Shown one piece after another: positions 55,200-64,000 of a stretch of DNA of 64,000 bases; the first letter of the stretch is position 1; each line of letters opens with the position of its first letter. The stretch is from Didymella arachidicola (taxonomy: Eukaryota; Ascomycota; Dothideomycetes; Pleosporales; Didymellaceae), in assembly GCA_016630955.3 (NCBI GenBank), contig CM049992.1, positions 1,984,001 through 2,048,000 on the forward strand, read 5' to 3'. Under the pieces are notes generated by a model, which worked only from the letters and a program-made list of their open reading frames with translations, did no database searches and was not told the origin of the DNA. A program made the position numbers and the translations under genes.

Positions 55200-58100
55200 C
55201 TACATGATACCCAACCTCCCAAACCCCTCCACAACCGCCCCATCCACGCGACTCAACCACTCCTCGCGAAACCTCGCCTCCCCTCCACCCTTCTGCACAG
55301 CCATCTGCACATGCTCCCTCACGAACTGCACGAGGTTGATCTGGTGCACGAGATCCGAGTACAACAACTCCCTCTTGCGGATATCCTCCGGGGCCTCGGG
55401 GTCGGTGGGGTGGTAGGGTTCGGGGGGCCAGAAGAGGGAGCTTTGTTATTGTTAGTACACTCTTTTTGAAGGAAAAAGGCAAAGGACATACTCCACACTC
55501 CGATCATCCATGCCATCCAGCAACTCCCCCAACACATCAGTCCACAGCGCCATATAACTCTGCAGCCTGCCCAGCGCCCACGGCTCCCCCGTCTCAAGGA
55601 ACCGCGTCAGCACAAGCACCATGAGTTTCTTCCCGGGCGCATCCCCGATGTTGTCCACGTGCGCGAACCACTCCTCCAGCAACCAGTCGAGCTGCGCTTC
55701 CAACCCGTCGGGGCTGGCGCCCGCCAGCGCATCGAGCAGGACCTGCGGGCTCGCGAGCCCGATGCGGGCCAGCACTGTGAAGTAGTCTGTTTCGACGACG
55801 CCGTCGACGGCGCGGCTGGGGAGTTCGCGGTAGGGGCCGTGGGAGTGGTGGTGTGTCCATGCGGCGTGGAGGCCGTCGAGGACTTTGGCGAAGAAGCCTG
55901 TGGAGACGAGGTCGTGGGTGAGGACGCGGACTGCGGGGGCGCTGCCGACGCTGTCGGCGCCGCGGATGACGCATTGGACGAGGTGGGTTAGGATGCCGTT
56001 TGCTTCGGGGCGCAGGGTGCCGAGGAGGTCTGCGAGGGCGGCGAGGAGCGGGGTGCGGAAGGAGTCTGCTAGGACGGCGGCGGGGGCGAGGAGGAGGTAT
56101 GCTTCTGTGATTTCGATGGCTTTGCGGAGGGTTTCGTTGTCCATGGAGTAGAGGGGGAGGAGGTAGGGGAGGAGGTTGAGGAGTTCTTGGGGGGTGGGTT
56201 CGGGTGCTGAGGGTGTCTGGGCGACGATGCTGGCCCAGAGGTCGAGGGCGTCTTCAAGGAGGTAGACTTGTGTTTCTGAGTCGGGCTCGATGGCGCTTTG
56301 GATGATGGGCAGGAAGGAGACGTGGAAGGTGCGCGATTCGGCTTTCATGGCGTTTGTGAGGCGCGCGAGGAGAGTCAGGATGGCTTGTTTCATGAGGTGC
56401 TCTTCGCCGGACTGCGACCAGAGGGGTGGGAGGAGAGAGACGATGCTGTTGGCGTAGGGTGTGATCTATCATATTAGTGAGGAAAATAAAGTCAGGGCCC
56501 GACTTACGTGGTGTTCTAGTCGCTCAACGACGCTGCTGATGGTGTTGAGGAGCGCCATCTTGGTGTCTGGCAGATCGACCTCCTGCACAAGCGCCATCAA
56601 CCTCTCCAACGTCGTCGGTGCGTACGGCAGGAAGTTGTCGGCGTGGAACTCCCACTCGTCGGCAATGTCCTTGAATCGCCGACCGGCAGTGACTCTGACA
56701 ACCTGGTCGTTCAGCGGATCGCTTGTGTCTAAAAGATGCTGGAAGATCTGGTACACGATGGGCTTCTTGTCCTGTGCAATCTTGATAGCAATCCACTGCG
56801 AAATGACAATGGCAATCCGACGGCGGATGATGTTGAAGCCCGGCTTCTGCTTGCCCGCCTCGGGCACGAGCGTCTTCTCGAGAAAGGCGTCAAAGTCGAG
56901 CTGGTCATGCAGGATATCAGCAGCGAGGCCAATCGCCGTGTAGACGGAGTCCTTGAAGAGGATATCCTCATTATCCGGCGCTGTCATGGTTAGTCCGGGC
57001 AGCACAGGATTGCAAGAGACTCACTGGCAACCGAGTAGAAGACTTGGAGCAGCGGCTGGACGATCAAATCTTTGAAATTCTTGGCGAGATCTAGAAACAG
57101 CTTCTCGGCGCAGGGGCGGATGGCAAACTCCCAGTCTTCCGCGCCCTCTTCCATCTTCTCCCACTCGTCGGGCTCCTCTTCCCACATGCGCAGATCGCTC
57201 GGCCGGAAGACGAAGAAGCGGGTGACCAGTGTCGACATCATCTCGCGCACCAGGTCATCCGTGAGCAGCTCTTGCTTGACCGCTTGCACGGCCCGTGTGC
57301 GCTCGTCTTTTTCTTGTTGTTGCTTGTACTTGAAGGTCTGCGTGGGATAGAAGACCATCTTCACGCACGCGCGTATCAGCAGCAGGCCCTTCAGGCCGAG
57401 CCGCTCATTGATAGGCGCATCATTGTCTTCGGCATCGCCGTCTGTGCCGATTTTCGCAGCCTCCAAGGACTTGGAGCCCCAGACGTCGCCAAGTCGTGCA
57501 ATCAAGCCCCAGTAGTCGCGCACGAGCGGTATGGAATTGGGAAGCAGCACAAAGCTGGCAGGGTGCGTGAGGGCCATGTTCAGGTGCAGTTTGGAGAGCT
57601 GCATGAGGTGCTTCTCGATCAGCTTCTGCACGCTCTCACCGAGCGGCGAGTTCTCCGCAGAGACGTACTGGAAGAATTCGCCAAAGTGTGTCCGCGTCAG
57701 TGTCCAAAACTCCTGCACGTCCTTTTCCCTACCTGGGAACTCGTAGCCTGCAATGAGCAGCCGGCGAACGATCTTGATGGCAAGCAGGCTGTGCTCGATG
57801 CTCTCCATTGCGCCGCCCTCGTCTTCTCCGCCGTCGCGGAAGAAAGCCTGCCATGTCTGGACCTTGTTTACGTAGATTGTGCCGAGGACGTTGAAGATCT
57901 CGGGCGCCACGGTGTGCAGGCTCTGGCGTGTGCGCGGCAAGCGGCCGGTGGAGAGCTCCTTGACGATGTAGAGCAGCACGAGCAGAGCGCGGGGCAGCTG
58001 CAGGCGGTAGGCGTTTGGGTCGGTCGCGGCGCGGAGGATCTGGAGCAGCTGCTGGAACAGCTCTGGCCTGCCACTGTTAGCGGTGCGTGGGAGGAGCGTG

Positions 58101-58523
58101 TGAGTGTGCGCACCAGTCGGTTGGGAACTCGAATCTGACAATCTTTGCCACAACGAGCGCGTTCTGGAGCGCCAGTCGCTGGTCGGCCTCGTTGACGGCG
58201 CTCTCCAGCAGACGTGCCCGAATGGCGGCCTTGTCGTCCTTGGTGACGGCATTGGTCGCCGTCTTGCGCCAGTACTTGTCGATGCCGTTCTTGAGCTGGA
58301 TGACGGCGAGGTAGCGGGCCTCGAGCGGGAGCGACTTGTCGAGGAAGACGGTCTGCAGCAGTGGATAGTAGCCCCGCGCCTTTTCCCATGCCTGGAGTTG
58401 TTTGGTGCCCGTCTGGACCTGCTGCAAGTCTGACGACGAGGCCGAGCGCAGCACATGGTACAGGATGCCCTCGGTGAGCGGATTGGCCTCTCCCGGCACC
58501 TCTATGCCGAATTCGACGTTCAT
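55200..58523 (-). CDS. KAP120: karyopherin Kap120 / importin-11
   Basis: Five exons: 58523-58114, 58067-57025, 56980-56508, 56465-55492, 55440-55200 (phases 2, 1, 0, 2), 1046 residues, the normal size. The N-terminal importin-beta domain is clear: GILYHVLRSASSSDLQQVQTGTKQLQAWE, LPLEARYLAVIQLKNGIDKYW, NALVVAKIVRFEFPTDWPELF (the last across intron 1). The C-terminus (SLFWPPEPYHPTDPEAPEDI, RELLYSDLVHQINLVQFVREH) is the Kap120 signature. It is a HEAT-repeat nuclear transport receptor; the yeast protein imports ribosome assembly factors. The last acceptor is AAG rather than CAG/TAG. Exon 4 is strongly C-rich on the coding strand and flips to G-rich near 55790. Confidence 0.95.
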
Positions 58524-58995
58524 GGCAGCGCGCGGTAGTTGTGGAAAGGTGTAAACAAGTTGTGAAGCTACAACGCGGTCGAATGGTAGATTGAAGGCAC
58601 AGCAAGGTGTGAAAGCAGTATTCACTCGTGGGTGTCGTGTCCGAGGAGCCTGCTCACCCAGGCCGAGAGCAGTCTCTGAGAGTGTTTGTTGGTGGTCAAG
58701 CAAGCACTGTTGCAGCTCCACGCGCAACCCCGCGACATCCGACCCTGGCCGCGACGACGGCAGGTATACGCGGAGCCTCGCGCGCACCTGCCTCGCCCAC
58801 CAAACGCCGACCAGCCTCGGCACCAGCATCGCGCGCATCGCATCGCATCGCATGCATCAGCCCATCACCCTACACACGACGCCTACACGGCACGTCCAGC
58901 ACATACGCCGCCCGCCCGCTCGACCGCGCCCAGTGCATACGCTGTCCCTCACTCCATCGCACCGAGCAATGACACAGTAACCTCACCCGCCCCCC
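58524..58995. promoter_or_regulatory. KAP120: shared promoter region of KAP120 and PEX2
   Basis: 472 bases between divergent start codons. C-rich leader on the PEX2 side; longer frames crossing this region start at non-ATG codons and are not supported. Confidence 0.55.
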
Positions 58996-60561
58996 ATGCC
59001 CGCCGCCGACTTCGCCGCCGCCCAGGAACGCATCGCCCTGCGCCGCGCCCAACGCGCTGCCGCCGCCCGCAGCCATGCCACCCAGCCGGCGCGCGCCCTC
59101 ACCCTCCCCTCCCCCTTCTCGCGCCTCAGCACCGCCGGGCTCGGCGTGTGGGACGCCGTCAAAGGGCGCAGCGGCACCCGGCCCGAGTTCCGCGTCGGCC
59201 AGGTCGACGCCGAGCTGCTCGACGACGAGCTGCTGTCGCTGCTCCAGGCGCAGGTCGCCGACGCCCTCAAGCACTTTGGCACCCACGTCGCCGACACGTA
59301 CAGCGCCGAGATGCTGCTCGCCCTGCGCGCCGCCCTGTGGAAGCTGAGCATCTGGGACAACAACGCGAGCTACGGCGCTCATCTGCAGGGCCTGCGGTAC
59401 ACGGATGCGCGCGCGCGCGGGTTGGACCGGCCGCCGCCCAAGCCGTGGCAGAAGATGGCGTACGGCGCCGTCACGATCGGCGGCCGGTACTGCTGGAGCA
59501 AGTGGGAGGCGTATCTGGTGTCTGCGTCGGACGACTTCGCAGCCCCGTCTCGCGCGCGGGTCCAAGTCCTCTCGCGGCTGACCAAACAGCTCTCGCACCT
59601 GCACGACATCGCATCGCTCGCCTCGTTCCTCGTCTTCCTCGTCAACGGGCGCTACCGCACCCTCGCCGACCGCCTCCTCCGTCTGCGCCTCACACCCTCC
59701 TCGCACAGCACCAGCCGCGAGGTCTCGTTCGAGTACCTCAACCGCCAACTCGTCTGGCACGCCTTCACCGAATTCCTCCTCTTCCTCCTCCCGCTCGTCG
59801 GCATCGCGCGCTGGCGCCGCATCCTCTCGCGCTCCCTGCGCCGCCTCTCCTCCGCCTTGTACGCCCTCCTCGGCCGCACCCCCGCAGACGACCCCGCCGC
59901 AGAGCACACCGGCGAGCTCGCGTTCCTCCCCGAGCGCACTTGCGCCATCTGCTACCGCGACCAGAACCCCGCCGCGGCCTCCGAGGCCGACGTGCTCACC
60001 GCGTCCACGGGCGTCGTCGGCTCCGCGGCAACGGACGTTACGAATCCGTACGCGGCGGACTGCGGGTGCGTGTTCTGCTTCAAGTGCATTGCGCTGCGCA
60101 TCGCGAATGAAGAGGGCGAGGGGTGGGTGTGTCTGAGGTGCGGGGAGACGGTCAAGACGTGTCGGCCGTGGGAGGGCGATGTGCTGGCGCCGACGGGAGG
60201 AGGGCTGACGGGTGGTCCGACGGGAGGTCAGACGCAGCACCAAGTGCGAGAAGCGAAGAGCGTGCTCTTCGCCCCAGACTCAGACTCAGACACAGACACA
60301 ACCACACGCGACACCCTGCAGCACGTTGACCCCATGCCCGACCACGACGAAGCTGTGGGTGTTACCGCCGACGCGCTGCTCGAGAAAACGCGCAGTCTTG
60401 ATTTCGGCGCGGGTCTGGCGTTTGCGGAGCGCGATGAGTGGGCGCGGGAGGGTGGGCCGAGTAGTGACGACGAGGATGAGCAGAGCGAGGAGTACGATGA
60501 AGACGAGGAGGTCGAGGGCGAGGAGTTGGGGTTTGAGGATGACGATGAGGATGGGGAGTAG
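58996..60561 (+). CDS. PEX2: peroxin Pex2 (RING-finger E3 ligase of the peroxisomal membrane)
   Basis: Single exon, 521 residues, ATG 58996. The Pex2/Pex12 N-terminal domain is recognisable: VGQVDAELLDDELLSLLQAQ, IWDNNASYGAHLQGLRYTD, GGRYCWSKW, LHDIASLASFLVFLVNGRY, and a membrane segment FLLFLLPLVGI. The C-terminal RING starts at C316 (CAICYRDQNP) and closes with CGCVFCFKCIAL and WVCLRCGE. With Pex10 and Pex12 it ubiquitinates the import receptor Pex5 for recycling from the peroxisome membrane. Beyond the RING there is an unusual 140-residue acidic, Ser-rich tail ending in a run of Asp and Glu. The coding strand changes from C-rich to G-rich near 59980. The start ATG is the first in frame after a C-rich leader. 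Confidence 0.95.
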   Translation: MPAADFAAAQERIALRRAQRAAAARSHATQPARALTLPSPFSRLSTAGLGVWDAVKGRSGTRPEFRVGQVDAELLDDELLSLLQAQVADALKHFGTHVADTYSAEMLLALRAALWKLSIWDNNASYGAHLQGLRYTDARARGLDRPPPKPWQKMAYGAVTIGGRYCWSKWEAYLVSASDDFAAPSRARVQVLSRLTKQLSHLHDIASLASFLVFLVNGRYRTLADRLLRLRLTPSSHSTSREVSFEYLNRQLVWHAFTEFLLFLLPLVGIARWRRILSRSLRRLSSALYALLGRTPADDPAAEHTGELAFLPERTCAICYRDQNPAAASEADVLTASTGVVGSAATDVTNPYAADCGCVFCFKCIALRIANEEGEGWVCLRCGETVKTCRPWEGDVLAPTGGGLTGGPTGGQTQHQVREAKSVLFAPDSDSDTDTTTRDTLQHVDPMPDHDEAVGVTADALLEKTRSLDFGAGLAFAERDEWAREGGPSSDDEDEQSEEYDEDEEVEGEELGFEDDDEDGE

Positions 60562-60753
60562 AAAGGCTGTGTGTTATATACCATTACGATTTCAAAAGAG
60601 AAGGTTGTTCATGTCCATGTCCACGAGGGTTTCATTCGTTCGCTTCAACCACCCTTCTCACCGTCCCATTCATCCTTGGCTCTTCCTCTAGTCTTCCTAC
60701 AAAGTATACCTAACCCAGTCACCACTCCACGGCGGTGTCTCTCCCCCTCATCG

Positions 60754-61687
60754 CTACGCCCTCCCGAACCCAGCAAACCGCGGCAACCACGCCATCTTCT
60801 CCTCAGGACTGACATGCTCATCGAAAAACACCAGCCTGATATTCGCGCTCTTCTTCTTCTTGTCCTCTTTCTTCTCCGCCGCCGCCGCTTCACCCGCTTC
60901 GTCCACCGAAGCCTGTGTCGCGGCGGGGTCGGCGCCGTTGTGGGGAGGCAAGCTGGAGCTGGGGCGCGGGGGCAGGGCGCCGGGGTGGCTGGGGATGCTG
61001 GTTGGGCGGGGGGGTATGGCGCCGTTTGTGGGGGGAGGGAAGGCGGGCGCGGCGTAGGGTGCTGGTGCGGGAGGTGTCTGGGGGAATTAGCTCAGCCTTC
61101 ACACGTATTCCACATGCAGCGTACCGGATTCGCCACCTCGACCGGCGCAGGCAGGATGCCGTTCTGGCGGTCATGCCTAAACCTGTCCGCGCGCCGCTCA
61201 ATCTCATCCAGCGCCTCGCTGACCTTCCTGCGCGTGTGCGGCCCCGCCTGCCCGTTGGCATACTCGCCGCGCACCGGGTTGCCCGTGACGCGCGCGCGCT
61301 CGGCCTCCTCGGCGAAGTGCTTCTGCGTGACCTGCTGGTTGTGGCTGTCGAGGATCTCGGCGGGGACGCCCTCCATGCCGAAGATCTCAATGTCAAGCCC
61401 CTGCCGCCCGGGGATGGCGTTCTCGACGTGGGTGAGGTTTTCCTTGTGCACCTGGTTCATGTGCACCGAGAGACCTGCGCGTGTTAGTGATCAAGGCTGC
61501 CGCGCAGTAGAGTCGCGGTACCTCCGGCTGTGTTTAACCGCCTCCCGCAGCGGTCGCACTTGAAGTGCTTCGCCTTCTGGTGTGAAATGAGAATCTTCAG
61601 GTCGTCAAAGTCGCGCTCGCAGTAGTAGCACCATGGCCGCTCCAGCTTCTGGTTGAGGTCCGGGTATCTCTTGCGCTTCTTCGTCAT
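60754..61687 (-). CDS. BuGZ/ZNF207-like C2H2 zinc-finger protein
   Basis: Exons 61687-61522, 61474-61125, 61077-60754 (phases 1 and 0), 279 residues. Two adjacent C2H2 fingers: C20-C23-H36-H41 and C44-C47-H60-H65, in the BuGZ order WCYYCERDF...HQKAKHFKC...RLNTAGGLSVHMNQVHKE, followed by NAIPGRQGLDIEIFGMEGVP, the hallmark of this family. A Pro/Ala-rich region and a Lys-rich stretch precede the end KMAWLPRFAGFGRA. In animals BuGZ binds Bub3 and microtubules and is linked to splicing; the role of fungal members is less defined. The C-terminal proline part corresponds to the low-complexity region that drives phase separation in the animal protein. Stop codons of this gene and PEX2 converge, 192 bases apart. 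Confidence 0.9.
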
Positions 61688-63176
61688 CGCGGCGGTCGAG
61701 TCGAGTCGGGTCGGGTCGGGTCGTCAGCCGGCGTCAGCAGCGCGCAGTGTCGTGAGAGCGCGGGAATGGGCAGCGTCACGAGAGCTCAGCACTGGCGACG
61801 ATGTTGCGGCAGCTCGCCAATCCCCGAAGCTGGCGGACGCTAGCGCGGCGCCGTCTTGGCGACCTACGTGAATTTCTTCCACCGCGCGCCGCCCTTCACA
61901 CCCTCTCTTCCACGCTGCACTCGCGTCGCCCTCTTCGTGCAGAGGGACACGCCAATGCCGCCCTGTAGGACGCAACCCACGCGCCAGCCACTTGGTCTTC
62001 GGACACCCCAACGAGTCCCTCGGGAGCATCCCGCACGCTCGCGTCTTGCCTGCGTGCGGTGCATGCGGCTGTACTCCGGTTCGTGCCTGTTGGCTCAGCA
62101 TGCACTTGTGCCTGCTGCGCTGATGGTTTGTTGCAAGAGCAAATCAAGGTCCTTCATAGTTCACGCTTCTTCACTCTTCAGGAGACTTCCACGAAGAGTG
62201 TGACTCCTTGGCTACCTACATACTTTTTCTTTGATCAAATGTCACTCTAAGGCGGTGAATGGCTGCAGAGCTGAGTAGGTCGAAATCGAGGTTGTTAGTG
62301 CCCACCATGCCCGAAACCCTACTGAACGGACCGGGTGGTTTCAGTAAGCGGCCCTTCGCCTAGTGGTTGACGGTGATGTCAAGGCTGCACTTTACGACTT
62401 GCGTTTCTTAGCAATTATAGTGTTATGTTTTGCTACACAGTGATGGCGTGGCGGATATATGGCAACCCAAAGTCTGTGTACGCACGATTAGGGCTCATGG
62501 TGAAGCGTACGTGAGCCCCCGATGCCACGGGTGGAAGATACTGGCACCCTGTTGTGTGGCCAAGCAACGCTGTAAACGCCATCGACTAAAGAGTATGAGA
62601 CTCAGGTAGCTGCGCTCTGCACTCGAACACGCGGGTGATGTGGGAGGTTATTAGCCCCTACTTGTAACGCTTCTTTTGACTATAAAGCCAGTTTGAGAGC
62701 AAGATAGTGCGATCGACTTCCCCTTAACTATAATGGACTTGACGGCATGGCTTTGATTTCAAACTCATGTTCACTGACGCTGTGTCAACCCTCTTAAGCG
62801 AATTTAACGTGTATATCAACCTTCCGATCTTGGCTTCAGTGAGCTGCCACACTGGCTGTCATTGCAGACGCAAAGGGGCCGAGGCCACTCCAAGAAGGCA
62901 TAGCCTTGAGAACCAGACGTTTGGTCTCAATCACGTGCCCCTTATTTCCAGGTATCTTGTTTGGAATGTATCAGATCTGAGCGGAAATCAGGGGTAAACA
63001 AGGTCGCCGAGAATAGTATCTTGTGGCTTCGTTGTCATCCAATCTGTCGCCAAGAATGAAACGCACTTGTCACACGTAAGACGATGGGCAAGGGATTTAC
63101 AGTTTTCATGAAGGGCCAAATCAATACATGTATAGCGGGTATGATCTGACCATCACCCCTTCAACAATCTAACAAG
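61688..63176. other. 1.5 kb intergenic region
   Basis: The first 0.5 kb is G+C-rich promoter sequence of the BuGZ-like gene, with three GTCGG-type repeats at 61695-61722 (GAGTCGAGTCGGGTCGGGTC). From about 62230 the base composition becomes more A/T-rich with no supported coding frame until the secreted-protein gene. Confidence 0.45.
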
Positions 63177-64000
63177 ATGGCTCCAGGCAGGGTACGCACC
63201 TGTTCATACTTCTTGTCGGTGATCCAAATTGTTCTCTTCATTCATCTTGTTTCCCTCCCGTACACTCTGGGCGTGGTAGCGGAGTCAGTGACCGCACCAA
63301 CACTAGCGAGAAGAGAAGATGATCTCGCAGATTTTGGGCAGACGGTACCTGTCTTGGGCCAGGTAAGCAGTATTTCGTGTAGTTTACCGTCCTTCATTCC
63401 GTAGCTAGACCATCAATTCTACCTGGAGGAGCTGACCAGAACGAAGATGAGACGCACAGATCAAGACTTTAAAGACGGCTTAGCCCTGGACTTGTTCTCA
63501 CCGCGAAATCGCACCCTGGTAGTGCAGAAGAATGCTACCCCACTGCCAGGCAAATTCGTCACTGGTAGTACTGGAGAACCTTTTATCGCTCTATCCAATT
63601 ATTCTTGGATCATAAAGGTCAATGACAGTGCACACGATTTGATTGCCAAGATCGAACTGCCATACGACCCTGCGGAAGTGCAGCGCAGAGGTTGTAAGGT
63701 GGCCAACACATACGTTGGTTCACTGTCCAAGGATGGCAAGAGTTGGATCGTCGACGAGAGTAGGCGAAATGTTCACATGTAAGATCTGAGTCCATGCGAG
63801 GGCTTGATCGGCCGTACGCTGATCGCGAACGTTTGACCAGGACCGAGAATAAAACCCGCGTCATCAAGATGACGTCCCTGGACGGCGAATATATCCTCCT
63901 TGGCCGCCAGACCGTCGATACGGCAAATATTTTCGTACAGTACGGGTTTGGCGCTACACGCACCGTAAACCTCACCGCAGGAACGGGCATTCAACAGGCA
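63177..64000 (+). CDS. secreted protein of unknown function (5' part, runs off the window)
   Basis: Exons 63177-63362, 63405-63778 and 63841 to beyond 64000 (phases 0 and 2; GTAAGC and GTAAGA donors, GTAG and CCAG acceptors). The start has a signal peptide, MAPGRVRTCSYFLSVIQIVL then FIHLVSLPYTLG, followed by a possible Kex2-type cleavage site (ARRED). The mature part is hydrophilic with sequons NRT, NAT and NYS, and strand-like repeats such as PFIALSNYSWIIKVND and YILLGRQTVDTANIFVQYG. Only one Cys is seen so far. I recognise no family. Presumably an extracellular or cell-wall protein; an effector role is possible but cannot be judged from the fragment of about 240 residues. The gene is isolated from its left neighbour by 1.5 kb. 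Confidence 0.75.

Noticed and set aside
58686..60110. 474-codon frame overlapping PEX2
   Set aside because: Arg/Pro/Ala-rich shadow frame in G+C-rich DNA, starting at a non-ATG codon; the antisense 58870-60243 frame is likewise a shadow.

Overview
This window is nuclear DNA from a filamentous ascomycete (Pezizomycotina), most likely a Dothideomycete or close relative. The evidence is gene density with many short GT-AG introns of about 40-110 bases, three heterokaryon-incompatibility (HET) domain genes, Zn2Cys6 regulators, Spa2, Hos2, Prp8, Pex2 and Kap120 orthologues, a type I metacaspase and GH43/GH76 enzymes. The tRNA-Leu with anticodon CAG argues for the standard nuclear code. The taxonomic call is inference from gene content.

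Layout. 1-16 kb: 3' end of an RPD3-type histone deacetylase, a metacaspase, a GFA-fold enzyme, a short-chain dehydrogenase convergent with a D-2-hydroxyacid dehydrogenase, a Zn2Cys6 factor, then a second deacetylase (HOS2) divergent from an ING-family PHD protein. 16-24 kb: a pentamer G-rich repeat, the polarisome scaffold SPA2, a GH43 enzyme and a beta-lactamase-fold hydrolase. 24-33 kb (accessory): two HET genes in the same orientation with intergenic hairpins upstream, a DJ-1/PfpI gene with a truncated copy behind it, and a four-helix membrane protein. 34.7-46.6 kb: a Leu3/War1-like regulator, ribosomal protein eL34 divergent from PRP8. 47.9-55 kb: tRNA-Leu, a secreted GH76 protein, two 5'-truncated genes joined head to head, and a third HET gene. 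55-64 kb: KAP120 divergent from PEX2, a BuGZ-like zinc-finger protein, and the start of a secreted protein running off the window.

Most genes are unlinked housekeeping functions. Groupings that may matter are the chromatin genes (RPD3-like, HOS2, ING) within 16 kb and the HET neighbourhood. Gene models were assembled by hand: exon joins were chosen so that the reading phase closes, splice signals are present and the joined protein matches family expectations. Several long open frames begin at TTG or GTG; in those cases I moved the start to the first sensible ATG.

Points most worth a second look are a hairpin upstream of both tandem HET genes whose loop is conserved while the stem differs by compensating changes, a breakpoint near 51.95 kb that beheaded two divergent genes at once, a long inverted repeat near 30.35 kb, and a repeated change of strand composition inside genes (C-rich 5' half, G-rich 3' half of the coding strand).
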